64,000 bases of DNA from NCBI GenBank assembly GCA_002747255.1, contig PDUC01000032.1, forward strand, positions 34,773-98,772. Direction: 5' to 3'. The notes below the pieces were generated by a model, which was given only the letters and a program-made list of their open reading frames with translations, was not told the DNA's origin and searched no databases. Shown in pieces: positions 8,386 through 17,551 of this stretch; position 1 is the stretch's first letter; each line of letters starts with the position of its first letter. The position numbers and the translations under genes are program-made. This DNA comes from Acidobacteriota bacterium (lineage in GTDB: Bacteria > Acidobacteriota > Holophagae > Acanthopleuribacterales > Acanthopleuribacteraceae).

Positions 8386-9903
8386 ATGCTTTACCTCTTG
8401 CTATTGACCGCAATCCAGTTTCAGCCCGCCATGCAGAGCGCTGGCAAGATTGAAAAAGAAGTGCTTAAAATGATTGCGAACCCGGAATTTGAAGACGGTT
8501 TCTGGGGTATTGCTGTTTATTCTCCGCTAAGGGATAAAATGATTGTCAGCCACCATGAAAACAAGAACTTCAGACCGGCATCCAATATGAAAATCGTCAC
8601 AACCCTGGTGGCCTTCGAGCATTTGGGGCCCTCTTACTCCTTTGAGACGGCCTTCTTTTACAGGGGAACTCTGCAAAATGGCGTACTGGATGGTGATTTG
8701 GTGGTTCAGGGCTTTGGGGATCCGTCTTTTTCCGGCCATTACAGTGACGGCACGACCCATACCCGTGAACTCATCCAACAGTTGGTACAGCGAATTAAAG
8801 ATCACGGTATTCATGAAATCAGAGGAGAAATCATCGCACTGGAAAATTTCTTTGACGATCGCGCCATCCAGACTTCCTGGGAATGGGATGATTGTGGAAC
8901 CTACTACGGAACGCCTGTTTCAGCACTCAGTTTAAACGATGGCTGGGTTGACATTCGCGTTGAAACCGATTCCATGGCTGTACCCCGGATGAATTTCTTC
9001 CCGGAAGCCACCGGGGACGTTTTCGTTTTTTTTGAAGAGGATTTGTCTAAACTGACTGAATCTCATGAGGAACCCGATGTCTTACGTCAATGGGGCACCA
9101 ATAACTTTACGCTCAAGGGAAGGTGGTTGCCTTGTGCTTCTTTTGAGCTGTCGCGATCTGTTTGGGATCCCGCGCTTCAGTATGTTCAGGTCGTGAAACG
9201 CGCCCTGGAAGAAGAGGGTGTTCAAGTTCATGGAACAAGCCGTGTTGTCGACCAACTGCCACAAGCGGAGTTGGTTTATCTCTTCAGCCATGATTCGCCC
9301 TCGCTTTCCGAACTCGCCAAAGTCCTCATGAAGGAGTCGCAAAACCACTACGCGGACTGTTTCATTAAAACCACCGCAAAAAGAATAACCGGTGAGGGCA
9401 GCTTTGAAAACGGAGCCATGCTTTCAGAAGCCTTGATACAAAAAGCACTGGAAAACATGCCATGGGACAAGCAGAAGCAAGGTTTTAATATGAAAGACGG
9501 TTCAGGGTTGAGTACGCACAATGCCGTACAACCCATTCAGCTCGCCGCACTTTTAAATCGCGGTTTGAGTGCGCCTTATTGGCGGCAATGGCTCAAGTCC
9601 ATGCCCATTATGGGGGTGGATGGTACACTGAAACGTCGAGGCTCGAAGGATGGCAGAACCAAAGGACGCGTCTGGGCCAAAACGGGATATATTTTCAGGT
9701 CGAGAGCCCTGTCGGGTTATCTGGAAACTCTCGACGGTGAGCCTTTGGTTTTCTCCATACTCGCCAATAATTACAGTTGCCCCACGCGCAGGATCAACCA
9801 GGTTCAAGACAATATTTGTTCGTTATTAATGACTTTAAAAGCAAATAGAAAGGTTAAAAACTCACCTGAAAGATTTCAACTCAGCCGCTATTTGATACCT
9901 TAG
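8386..9903 (+). CDS. dacB: D-alanyl-D-alanine carboxypeptidase/endopeptidase (PBP4 type, peptidase S13)
   Basis: A protein of 505 residues with a short N-terminal export signal and the three penicillin-binding motifs: SxxK at Ser66-Lys69 ('ASNMKIV'), SxN in 'ESQNHYAD' and KTG at Lys432 ('AKTGY'). The large insertion between SxxK and SxN is typical of class C PBPs. The enzyme trims or de-crosslinks peptidoglycan stem peptides in the periplasm. The start ATG has GGAG upstream. It lies in the ldcA-dacB-epimerase operon; its stop is followed by the epimerase start after 62 bases. Length and motifs are complete, so it should be functional. Confidence 0.93.
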   Translation: MLYLLLLTAIQFQPAMQSAGKIEKEVLKMIANPEFEDGFWGIAVYSPLRDKMIVSHHENKNFRPASNMKIVTTLVAFEHLGPSYSFETAFFYRGTLQNGVLDGDLVVQGFGDPSFSGHYSDGTTHTRELIQQLVQRIKDHGIHEIRGEIIALENFFDDRAIQTSWEWDDCGTYYGTPVSALSLNDGWVDIRVETDSMAVPRMNFFPEATGDVFVFFEEDLSKLTESHEEPDVLRQWGTNNFTLKGRWLPCASFELSRSVWDPALQYVQVVKRALEEEGVQVHGTSRVVDQLPQAELVYLFSHDSPSLSELAKVLMKESQNHYADCFIKTTAKRITGEGSFENGAMLSEALIQKALENMPWDKQKQGFNMKDGSGLSTHNAVQPIQLAALLNRGLSAPYWRQWLKSMPIMGVDGTLKRRGSKDGRTKGRVWAKTGYIFRSRALSGYLETLDGEPLVFSILANNYSCPTRRINQVQDNICSLLMTLKANRKVKNSPERFQLSRYLIP

Positions 9904-9965
9904 TGTCTGTCTTTGTCAAACGTCATGAGGACTCATTGTTTATAAATAGCTACAGGAGCAGGACT

Positions 9966-10976
9966 ATGAAATACCAACTGGAAACCAAAACGCTGACACT
10001 TGCTCATCGGTTCACGATTGCGAGAAGCAGCAGTGACGAGAAACACAACGTCTTTGTGAAACTGGAAAAGGACGGCATCACGGGTTGGGGAGAAGCGGCC
10101 CCCAATACGCGTTATCAGGAAACACCGGCATCTTCCACCAGAGCCATTGAAGGCATCTGCCAAAGCCTTCCAGAGAACTTGTTGACCTACACGCCTGTTC
10201 TGGAACAGATTAAAGATGCGGTGCCTGGGGAATACGCGGCAAAAGCAGCCGTGGATATGGCGGTGATGGACTGGGTAGGGAAGTCCCTGGGCCTTCCACT
10301 CTACAAGCTGTGGGGACTTGACCCCGCAGACATGCCCGCCACCAGTATGACCATTGCCATTGCCTCTCCCGAAGAAATGAAGAAACGCGCCCTGGAGGCG
10401 TCGGAATACCACATTCTCAAAGTGAAACTCGGTTCAGGTCACGATCGGGAACTCATTGACGCCATTCGCTCGGTTTCCAGTCAGACCATTCGCATCGATG
10501 CCAATGAAGGCTGGAGAGACCGCGAAATGGCCATCAGGGAAATTGAGTGGCTGGCTGAAAGAAACGTCGAACTCATTGAACAGCCCATGCCGGCCTCTCA
10601 GGAAGCGGACATGCAGTGGCTGAAACAGCGCAGCCCTCTTCCTCTGATAGCAGATGAAGCCTTTACAACCGTAAACAGCATTTACAACATCAGTGAGTGT
10701 TACCACGGCATCAACATCAAACTTATGAAATGCGGTGGTACATTGCCAGCCAGGGAGTCCATTTGCCTGGCTCGTTCATTGGGTTTGTCCATTATGCTTG
10801 GCTGCATGATCGAATCCTCTGTGGCCATTGCCGCGGCCGCTCATCTGGCCCCGCTGGTTGACTTCGCCGACCTGGACGGCAATCTCCTTATTGATAACGA
10901 CCCGTTTCAGGGGCATAAAGTGGAAAACGGTGCGGTGCTGTTGGCTAACGAACCCGGTTTGGGAGTTCAACTCTAA
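9966..10976 (+). CDS. L-Ala-D/L-Glu-type dipeptide epimerase (enolase superfamily)
   Basis: A protein of 336 residues from ATG 9966, which has AGGAG upstream; the open frame extends 21 codons further but without a good site. Enolase-superfamily residues are in order: 'LKVKLG' (KxK base), 'IDANEGW' (metal Asp), 'IEQP' (metal Glu), 'IADEAF' (metal Asp), 'NIKLMKCGG' (second catalytic Lys) and 'MIESS'. This pattern is that of the MR/MLE subgroup dipeptide epimerases (YcjG/YkfB). Epimerising L-Ala-D-Glu from recycled muropeptides fits the two peptidoglycan hydrolases directly upstream. The exact dipeptide specificity is inferred from context. Confidence 0.88.
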   Translation: MKYQLETKTLTLAHRFTIARSSSDEKHNVFVKLEKDGITGWGEAAPNTRYQETPASSTRAIEGICQSLPENLLTYTPVLEQIKDAVPGEYAAKAAVDMAVMDWVGKSLGLPLYKLWGLDPADMPATSMTIAIASPEEMKKRALEASEYHILKVKLGSGHDRELIDAIRSVSSQTIRIDANEGWRDREMAIREIEWLAERNVELIEQPMPASQEADMQWLKQRSPLPLIADEAFTTVNSIYNISECYHGINIKLMKCGGTLPARESICLARSLGLSIMLGCMIESSVAIAAAAHLAPLVDFADLDGNLLIDNDPFQGHKVENGAVLLANEPGLGVQL

Positions 10977-11019
10977 AGCAAAAAAGTGCGGCTCCAAGTA
11001 ATCTGCATGAAGCCGCACT
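10977..11019 (-). terminator. intrinsic terminator of fabD
   Basis: A 9-bp inverted repeat (11011-11019 with 10985-10993) encloses a 17-base loop. Read on the minus strand it is followed by a T run of six. It lies 43 bases beyond the fabD stop, between convergent genes. Confidence 0.8.
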
Positions 11020-11061
11020 CTGGTTGAAAACCCTTGTTTTCAGTGAAAAACTGCAGAAAGG

Positions 11062-12012
11062 TTAATACTCTTCCTCCGCATGCAGAAAAGAATCCAGAGC
11101 CGAAACAGAATCGATAAATAGTGCCTGCATATTGACCGGATCGGGTGAGATGGCTTTCATCATTTTGGTCAGCACGCCTTTTGGACCAATTTCGATATAA
11201 ACGCGAATACCCTTTTTCCATATTTCATGAATGCCCTGATACCACCTGACTGAAGAGTACATTTGATCTTTCATCCGTTTTTTAATGGTGGCGCCATCCG
11301 ACTCAATGGAGCCTGTTACGTTGAGGGCGATGGGAATTTTTGCATTGTTAAATTCAACTTGTTCAATGACTTCAGCAAGAGGCTCAACCGCTGCTTTCAT
11401 AAGAGGTGAATGCCAGGCACCGGAAACATTGAGCCTGATGCATCGCCCGCCCAGGGTTCTGATTTCTTTTTCCAATTGCTCGATCGCATCGACAGATCCG
11501 GAGGCCACCAGCTGTTTAGGGGAGTTGTAATTGGCAATTAAAAGGGGTTTTGACTGGGCAATTTTGTTGACCAGCTCAACAGCGGGTTCCGGTTTGACCT
11601 TTACAATCGCCGTCATGGCACCTTGATTGATTTCCGCCTGTTCCTGCATGAGGCGACCGCGAGCTGTCACAAGCTTCAGGCAATCGGATACGTCGATCAC
11701 TTCAGCAGCAGCCAGAGCCGCGTACTCGCCCAGGCTGTGCCCCGCAACATAGGATGGAATGACATCAAAATCTCGTATGCCATAGTAACAGGCTAAAACA
11801 GCCGTGGTCATAGCCGGTTGAAGGTGTTTGGTTTCAGTCAATACTTCCATGGGACCTGAAAAGCACAGTTTCGCGATATCGTACTTGCTAATGTCACTGG
11901 CTTCTGCGAAGAGGTCTTTTACTTCTTTGCTCTCATCGTAAAAAGTCTTTGCCATTCCCAAGGTTTGGGAACCTTGACCGGGAAAGAGAAAACAGGGGGC
12001 CGTCATATTCAA
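11062..12012 (-). CDS. fabD: malonyl-CoA:ACP transacylase
   Basis: A protein of 316 residues. 'FPGQGSQ' at the N-terminus, nucleophile Ser93 in 'GHSLGEYAA', an Arg in 'VTARGRLMQ' and the His in 'SGAWHSPLMK' are the FabD signature. It loads malonate onto acyl carrier protein for fatty-acid synthesis in the cytoplasm. The start is a TTG (12012) with GGAG 6-7 bases upstream; an ATG two codons later is an alternative. No other fab gene is adjacent, which is unusual since fabD often sits with fabH/fabG/acpP. gluQ lies 137 bases upstream on the same strand. Confidence 0.95.
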   Translation of the reverse strand: MNMTAPCFLFPGQGSQTLGMAKTFYDESKEVKDLFAEASDISKYDIAKLCFSGPMEVLTETKHLQPAMTTAVLACYYGIRDFDVIPSYVAGHSLGEYAALAAAEVIDVSDCLKLVTARGRLMQEQAEINQGAMTAIVKVKPEPAVELVNKIAQSKPLLIANYNSPKQLVASGSVDAIEQLEKEIRTLGGRCIRLNVSGAWHSPLMKAAVEPLAEVIEQVEFNNAKIPIALNVTGSIESDGATIKKRMKDQMYSSVRWYQGIHEIWKKGIRVYIEIGPKGVLTKMMKAISPDPVNMQALFIDSVSALDSFLHAEEEY

Positions 12013-12149
12013 TACTTCTCCTCATATTCATAACGTTTCGGGAAACTCGGATTACTCATAAAATTGAATTTCCTGATTTGTTTTTATTTTAAGAGGATTG
12101 GCAAAAAAATCAAGAATAAGGTTTTGCGTCTTTAAAAAGGGCGGTGAAT

Positions 12150-13037
12150 TCAGGCCAGATCAAAAGAGGTGTTTTGTCTGGAAGCGGCCTTTAACAGAGC
12201 CATTTCATCGGGAGTTTCACTGCTGATTTCATCCATAGGGAACTTGAAAGTACGTGACCAGAAAGCGTGAAAGTCGCGAATACTTGAAAAAAAACGCTCA
12301 GGTGTCGATTCTTTTTTGCGCTTACTCAATTTATCGCCGTGTTCGTCTGTTAAAAGAGGGAAGTGAAGAAAACGCGGGATATTGGCTCCAAAAGCCTGAA
12401 AAAGAAGAGTTTGTGCGGCACTTGGTGCCAATAGATCCATACCTCGGTTAATTTCCGTGATCTTCATGCTCATATCATCGACCACCGTGGCCAGGGGATA
12501 GGCTGGAAACCCGTCTCTTCGCCAAATAACGAAATCGCCACCCCAGTCTTCAGATCTAATGAGCTTGGGACCCGCAGCTACATCGCGGAGCGTTATGTCG
12601 TTGACCTCCACGCGAAACCGCCAGCAGTGCGGTTGCCCGGCTGCAATCTGGCTTTGTGCCGTCTGTGGTGAGAGATGCCTGCAAATACCTTTATAGACAG
12701 GATTGCCAAGATCCGTGCGCACGATTCCCTGTTTGCGAGAGCAAAAACAGGGATACACCAACTCGCGATCTCTCAGATAATAGAAGGCTTTTTTGAAGCG
12801 AGGATCATCAGGCCTTTGATAGACTGTCTGGCCGTCAAACTTTAAATGTGCCCAGCGGAGCGTTCGAAGAATCGATTCTTCGTGTTCTTTTTTACAGCGA
12901 ACGGGATCAAGTGAATCCATCCTTAAATACAACTCAGCATCGAGCGTTTTTGCACGGAGACAGGTGAATAGTGCGGTGCTTAAATTTCCGGAGTGAAGGG
13001 GACCTGTGGGACTTGGAGCGTACCTTAATCTTTCCAT
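12150..13037 (-). CDS. gluQ: glutamyl-Q tRNA(Asp) synthetase
   Basis: A protein of 295 residues from ATG 13037 (AGGA about 9 bases upstream). It is a short GluRS-like catalytic domain: 'RYAPSPTGPLHSGN' (HIGH-type motif), zinc-type cysteines 'CFCSRKQ...CRHL', and 'KLSKRKK' (KMSKS-type). It lacks the GluRS anticodon-binding domain, and its length matches the family that glutamylates queuosine in tRNA(Asp). A discriminating GluRS would be about 470 residues. Transcription runs away from tRNA-His, whose gene begins 176 bases upstream in the opposite direction. Confidence 0.88.
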   Translation of the reverse strand: MERLRYAPSPTGPLHSGNLSTALFTCLRAKTLDAELYLRMDSLDPVRCKKEHEESILRTLRWAHLKFDGQTVYQRPDDPRFKKAFYYLRDRELVYPCFCSRKQGIVRTDLGNPVYKGICRHLSPQTAQSQIAAGQPHCWRFRVEVNDITLRDVAAGPKLIRSEDWGGDFVIWRRDGFPAYPLATVVDDMSMKITEINRGMDLLAPSAAQTLLFQAFGANIPRFLHFPLLTDEHGDKLSKRKKESTPERFFSSIRDFHAFWSRTFKFPMDEISSETPDEMALLKAASRQNTSFDLA

Positions 13038-13165
13038 AGAGCACAATCCTGAACGAAAAATGCGTCAATCAAAATCATACAGCACTTTTGCAAAACAAGA
13101 AACAATCCGCATCAAAAACCAAAATTGCTTTCTACGACCAAATAGAGCGAATGATATTTTTATAC

Positions 13166-13194
13166 TTGTAAGAAGTCGTCAATTCATGTATAGT
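13166..13194 (+). promoter_or_regulatory. sigma70-type promoter of tRNA-His
   Basis: -35 TTGTAA (13166-13171), 17-base spacer, -10 TATAGT (13189-13194). The -10 box ends 18 bases before the tRNA 5' end. Confidence 0.65.
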
Positions 13195-13212
13195 TCGTCT
13201 TTGTCAATTTAT

Positions 13213-13289
13213 GGAGGGTGTAGCTCAGTTGGTAGAGCTCCGGATTGTGGCTCCGGCGGCCGCGGGTTCAAATCCCGTCACTCTCCCCA
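13213..13289 (+). tRNA. tRNA-His (anticodon GTG)
   Basis: A full cloverleaf can be drawn: the extra G at position -1 (13213) pairs with discriminator C (13286), as required of tRNA-His. The acceptor GAGGGTG pairs with CACTCTC, the D arm is GCTC/GAGC, the anticodon stem CCGGA/TCCGG carries loop TTGTGGC, and the T arm is GCGGG TTCAAAT CCCGT. CCA is encoded. A promoter lies upstream and a terminator directly downstream, so it is a single-gene unit. Confidence 0.97.
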
Positions 13290-13294
13290 TCCCT

Positions 13295-13316
13295 ACCCGC
13301 CAGTGCGGGTTTTTTA
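13295..13316 (+). terminator. intrinsic terminator of tRNA-His
   Basis: Stem ACCCGC/GCGGGT (13295-13300, 13305-13310) with loop CAGT, followed by a run of T residues. It begins 6 bases after the tRNA CCA end. Confidence 0.85.
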
Positions 13317-13688
13317 GTTTTTAGATTCTTTCCAGATACTGCGAATGAGCTTTTTTGGGGCTATTGCTAATGAGAGATCAAGCACTTCAATCACGGCATG
13401 CTTCCCATTTGGGTGCTGGATGTAAAACAAAGACAATGGGACGAAAATATAAAGCCAATCTCGAACAACAAGCTCCATTCCCTTTTTGGTTCAGCAAGAA
13501 CCCCACACTGCTTGTGAAGTATCTTTTTAATCGCTCCTTTTGCAAAAGTGTCGATGTTTTTTTTCCCTGTTTGGACAATTCATGTCGCCAAAACAACACT
13601 TTAATTCAATTGATATGGGGATTTTCTTGATCTAATATGAATCTGAGTATATGATACATGTCAAACATTTTGCTGGTTAGGAGGGCAT
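13317..13688 (+). other. intergenic region ahead of the acidic response regulator
   Basis: About 370 bases. An open frame at 13355-13630 (91 codons) has no ribosome-binding site, and its sequence does not look like a conserved protein. The only supported element is the promoter at 13610-13638. Confidence 0.4.
13610..13638 (+). promoter_or_regulatory. sigma70-type promoter of the acidic response regulator gene
   Basis: -35 TTGATA (13610-13615), 17-base spacer, -10 TAATAT (13633-13638), placed 51 bases before the ATG. The start has TAGGAGG just upstream. Confidence 0.7.
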
Positions 13689-16175
13689 ATGGGAAACCGG
13701 ATTCTGCTCGCAGATGATTCGATGACCATTCAAAAATTGGTAGAGATGGCTTTTGCCGATACAGATCACGAGTTGGTCTGTGTTTCTCATGGTCAGGAAG
13801 CGTGGGAAAAAATGGAAGAGTTTCGCCCGCACGTCGTTCTAGCGGACGCAATTATGCCGATACTCGATGGTTACGCGTTGTGTGAACGTATAAAGCAGTC
13901 AACCATGTTCTCAGAAACTCCTGTAGTTCTGCTAACAGGCCGATTCCAGCCATTTGATGAAAAGAGGGCTGCCGAGGTTAAAATCGATTCACGTATGATG
14001 AAACCTTTTGTGCAGGAGCAGCTCATCGATTTGGTGGAAAAGCTGGCAAAAAATGCACCGGCCGACCCAATCCAAGAGGTTGATGCCACTCCAGCACAGG
14101 GTGTGGAAGACACGGAATTAAAGTATGAAATCGAGCATGATGACGATGGGTTACTGGAGGAAGACACCCAAAGTTTAGGTCAAATGGCCGCCGAGGGAGT
14201 GAGTTTTGTAGACAACAATTCCACCATCAGAGTCGACCAAAGTGAACTGCAATCATACCTGACAAACAATCGAAAATTGCAATTTGACTCTTCAGAAGAG
14301 GACTCTGAAGACGAAACCATCGATGAGTTTGATCTCGCCTCTGTCGATGATTTCAATGAAGATGAAGACTTTCTCTCAATCAATGAGGATACCGATACGG
14401 TTGAAACAGATTTAGATTCTGAAGATCAACTGGACTTTCATGAAGAGATGGAAAGCGATCAGGATGATGACATTCACGAAGACTTTTTGTCTGAACTTGA
14501 AATGGTAGATGATAATGACGTACTCGAACTCGATGAAGATGATTTTCTCGAGGAAGGTGGCAACGAAGAGTGGGAAGATATACTGGAAGATTCCGAAATG
14601 GCAAATGAAGATGATGCCAATGAACTATTGGCATCTGAAGACAACTTCTTTTCTCCTGAAGATGAAGTTGAACAAGTGGATGACGTTTTCCAGCAAGACA
14701 TTGCAAAACATGAAGAGCCCAAAGAGATTGTGAACAGAGAAGACCAGATCAAGCACACAATGGAAGAAGTCTTTCAAACATCAGATGGAGAAGGGGATGA
14801 CCCAACTATTGCACTCGACAGAGAAGTGATGAATTCCATTCTTGTGGAAGAAGCAGAAGAAGCTGAATCCTTTGTAGCAGAACCTGAACGGGAAATTACG
14901 GGAGGCGACAAAAGCGAGTTCTCCACCGAGGAGAACAGGCAAGTGCTTTATGAAGACACGCCGTTTCGTCCTGTGGAGCAGGAAGAACCTGCAGAGCCTG
15001 GGCTCTTTGAAAAAGACACGATTCCTTTAGACGAGCTGGAAGCAGAACTTGTCATGACGCATGACGAAGAAGACACTCTTCCCGTTGCGAAAGAAGACAT
15101 GTCGCCACTTGTTACAGAAGAAGAAAGCGAGATGGCAGCTCATTTGACCGAGCTCCCGGAATCTGTCTCTTCAGATGAAGAGCATCATTTGGAAAGTGAA
15201 GACCCCTTCGCACACGAAGATGAAGAAGATGAAGAAGATGATTTCAGCAGTGTGGATATCTTTGTAGACGAGGATGAGGATCTCAATGAGGATTTATCAA
15301 TTGATCTGGATAGTGACTTTGAACCTGAGCAAGACGATCAGCCACACAAGAAAGACGAATGGGAGGATGGCGAAGCCACCCACCCGAACTCTTTTAAGGA
15401 CGAATATGAATTGCCGGACGTAGAGGAAGAGCCAATTAAGTTTGAGGTGATCGAAGATCCACTGTTTTCTTCAAATGATGAAGAGCCCCTTGATTTACAG
15501 TTAGATGATCATGAGGGATTGTCTCTCGAAGATGAATTGGAACTGGAACATGAATCCGATTCATTGGTTGAAGAATTAGATGAAGAAGAGCCCCTTGAAA
15601 GTGAAGACAGTGATCCTTTAGACGAATCCAGTTTGAATCCAAACACAGAGGATCAAGAATCTGACGTCGTGGCTCTTGATGAGCTGGCGGATGATGTTTT
15701 ACTTCCCGGTGAATCTCCAACCGAAAGTGAACCGGATCAGATCGATGATCACCACCAGGAGGACACCGCCGAATTGAAATCCGAAGACGAGGAAGATGAG
15801 CTGCTTTCAGATGAAACCCTGTCAGACAGTCTGACTCCTGAACTCATGGTTGAAGAGAACGACAAACAGGAAGAAGTTGAATTACTGGGTTCGGTTTTTA
15901 CCGATGACGAACCCGAATGCGTGCCTGAAAAAGAGGATAACATCGAAAACGACTCGCCAACGGATCAGGCTGCCGTGCCCGCTCCTACTGAAGTCCAGGA
16001 AGGCACTGTGGTCAAACTCTCTGATGAACAATTCAACCTATTTGTCGAAAAAGTCGTTGAAAAAGTCCTCGACAAGCTTTCCAACGATGCCATTAAGGAA
16101 GTGGCCTGGGAAGTTGTTCCCGCTCTGGCTGAAGCCATGGTAGAGCGACGAATCATGGAACTGGAAAAAGAGTAG
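13689..16175 (+). CDS. response regulator with very long acidic tail
   Basis: A protein of 828 residues. Residues 1-120 form a receiver domain: acidic pocket Asp9-Asp10, phospho-acceptor Asp53 ('VVLADAIMP'), Thr in 'VVLLTGR' and Lys in 'MMKPF'. Residues of about 130-760 are overwhelmingly Asp/Glu with Ser and Leu, low in complexity and probably disordered. The last 60 residues form a conserved-looking helical module ('LSDEQFNLFVEKVVEKVLD', then 'EVAWEVVPALAEAMVERRI'). This module is also found at the C-terminus of gliding/polarity-type response regulators in myxobacteria and relatives. There is no DNA-binding or enzymatic output, so a scaffolding or localisation role is likely. The gene is followed by an OM barrel gene whose GTG overlaps its stop codon. 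Confidence 0.88.
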   Translation: MGNRILLADDSMTIQKLVEMAFADTDHELVCVSHGQEAWEKMEEFRPHVVLADAIMPILDGYALCERIKQSTMFSETPVVLLTGRFQPFDEKRAAEVKIDSRMMKPFVQEQLIDLVEKLAKNAPADPIQEVDATPAQGVEDTELKYEIEHDDDGLLEEDTQSLGQMAAEGVSFVDNNSTIRVDQSELQSYLTNNRKLQFDSSEEDSEDETIDEFDLASVDDFNEDEDFLSINEDTDTVETDLDSEDQLDFHEEMESDQDDDIHEDFLSELEMVDDNDVLELDEDDFLEEGGNEEWEDILEDSEMANEDDANELLASEDNFFSPEDEVEQVDDVFQQDIAKHEEPKEIVNREDQIKHTMEEVFQTSDGEGDDPTIALDREVMNSILVEEAEEAESFVAEPEREITGGDKSEFSTEENRQVLYEDTPFRPVEQEEPAEPGLFEKDTIPLDELEAELVMTHDEEDTLPVAKEDMSPLVTEEESEMAAHLTELPESVSSDEEHHLESEDPFAHEDEEDEEDDFSSVDIFVDEDEDLNEDLSIDLDSDFEPEQDDQPHKKDEWEDGEATHPNSFKDEYELPDVEEEPIKFEVIEDPLFSSNDEEPLDLQLDDHEGLSLEDELELEHESDSLVEELDEEEPLESEDSDPLDESSLNPNTEDQESDVVALDELADDVLLPGESPTESEPDQIDDHHQEDTAELKSEDEEDELLSDETLSDSLTPELMVEENDKQEEVELLGSVFTDDEPECVPEKEDNIENDSPTDQAAVPAPTEVQEGTVVKLSDEQFNLFVEKVVEKVLDKLSNDAIKEVAWEVVPALAEAMVERRIMELEKE

Positions 16176-16984
16176 TGTTCAAGAAGCTGTACCGAATCGC
16201 CCTGATCAGCCTGCTGACGTGTCTGTGCCTTGCAGATGATATGATACTGAATTACGGTCAATATGAGGTTCAACTCAACTCCTATTCGATCTCCGGTTCT
16301 CAGTATTTCGATACCTATAAAGACAAACACCCTACCCAGTTGAATGGTCAAACTCATGACTACAAGCAATCGGGCTATTCTTTGGGGTTTCGATATGGTG
16401 CCTCCGCAACCACCACCTACGTCGTGAAAGCAAACTGGAAATCGCGTGAATTGGCCAGTTATTCAAGTGACGGATTCCACTCTTACTACTTGGGTGTTCA
16501 ACTGCGAAGAAGTGCCGGCATTTATCACGCCTTTCAATGGAATATCGGTTATCGGGGCAACGGCTCTTATGATGAGAAAGACGACCTTCCACTTGGATCC
16601 AGAGCATCCAGCTGGGAAGCGACAGGCAGCTACGTGCTGAGCTTGAATCCCTTTCACGGTTATTCTCTTTTCGATGTGGGATACCGGTTCCGGGGTGGAG
16701 ATCTGTCCGATGAAATCACTTTTAAATCACTGATTTCATTCAGTCTTACCGAGCGCTTTGAACTTCAGTTTCAATACGATATGCACGAAAGTAAGGAGCA
16801 CGAAAGGGAAACGTTTCGCGTTTTAAGATACCCCAACGAGAGCGGTCGGCAACAAGCCGCTCTCAATATGAAACTCCTTTTGGGAAAAAGACTCTTTCTC
16901 GAAGGCTCTTTCCAGAAAGTTCTTAAGGGGCGGAATGTTTTTCAAACAGACGGTTTTCAAATAGGAATGACCTGGCTGTTATAA
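16175..16984 (+). CDS. predicted outer-membrane beta-barrel protein
   Basis: A protein of 269 residues starting at a GTG that shares one base with the preceding stop codon. A signal peptide ('KLYRIALISLLTCLCLADD') precedes alternating amphipathic strands rich in Tyr, Gly and Ser ('GYSLGFRYGASATTTYVVKANW', 'FELQFQYDMHES'), and the chain ends in an aromatic/hydrophobic strand ('FQIGMTWLL'). This is a barrel-type signature without a recognisable family. Tight coupling to the acidic response regulator suggests coordinated expression; a functional link is only inferred. Confidence 0.75.
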   Translation: MFKKLYRIALISLLTCLCLADDMILNYGQYEVQLNSYSISGSQYFDTYKDKHPTQLNGQTHDYKQSGYSLGFRYGASATTTYVVKANWKSRELASYSSDGFHSYYLGVQLRRSAGIYHAFQWNIGYRGNGSYDEKDDLPLGSRASSWEATGSYVLSLNPFHGYSLFDVGYRFRGGDLSDEITFKSLISFSLTERFELQFQYDMHESKEHERETFRVLRYPNESGRQQAALNMKLLLGKRLFLEGSFQKVLKGRNVFQTDGFQIGMTWLL

Positions 16985-17416
16985 ATCTTTTAGCCGATTT
17001 TTTTCCCAAGTACGGTTTTCCTTTCAAGATAAAAAATGTCATTTACTCCATAGAGTTCATTTGACCACATTGCGAATGAACCAGCGCCGGTTTACCCAAG
17101 GGGAGGAGTCCCCGACCACAAAAAAATGCGCGACCAAAACGTGACTGCGCCATTTTCTGTCTTTTGAAAGAAACAGGGCAAAAAACAACAGAACAGCCAC
17201 CCAATTAACGCACAAAACGATGAGAATGTAATTCTCGAATGGAAAGAACTTTCTCAGAAGTTAACAAAAAAATCCATTCCCCCGGTAACCATGACGAGGA
17301 GATAACTTGGTTCTGCGTTTTATGCTTTGATGATGTAATCTGTGGATTATGCTTGTTCCCGAAGATGACATCTACCATTCTCCCTTCATGCCTTTTAACC
17401 AACTAAAGACGTTTGT
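16985..17416. other. gene-free stretch after the OM barrel gene
   Basis: About 430 bases. Six-frame reading shows only short, unconvincing frames. It is rich in A-runs. No terminator with a T tract, RNA gene or repeat could be supported. Confidence 0.4.
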
Positions 17417-17551
17417 ATGACAGAAAAAAAGGCGGCCATTTTTCTTCGAGTTGAAAACCAAATCAGGGGAGGGGAGTTCAAGACGAAAAAAGCACCGCCG
17501 ACAAAAAAACGCAAAAAAATAACAGCTCAGCCGAATAAGCGATCGGCTTGA
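17417..17551 (+). CDS. possible small basic protein (44 residues)
   Basis: ATG 17417 to TGA 17551. The predicted peptide begins 'MTEKKAAIFLRVENQIRGG' and continues with a Lys/Arg/Pro-rich tail ('KKAPPTKKRKKITAQPNKRSA' region), resembling small nucleic-acid-binding peptides. There is no convincing Shine-Dalgarno sequence, and the A-rich composition alone could produce the lysines. It sits in an otherwise gene-poor stretch with gene remnants, so it may itself be a remnant. Confidence 0.28.
   Translation: MTEKKAAIFLRVENQIRGGEFKTKKAPPTKKRKKITAQPNKRSA

Noticed and set aside
14180-15943. Several Ser-rich or His-rich minus-strand frames
   Set aside because: They are antisense shadows of the Asp/Glu codons (GAT/GAA) of the acidic response regulator.
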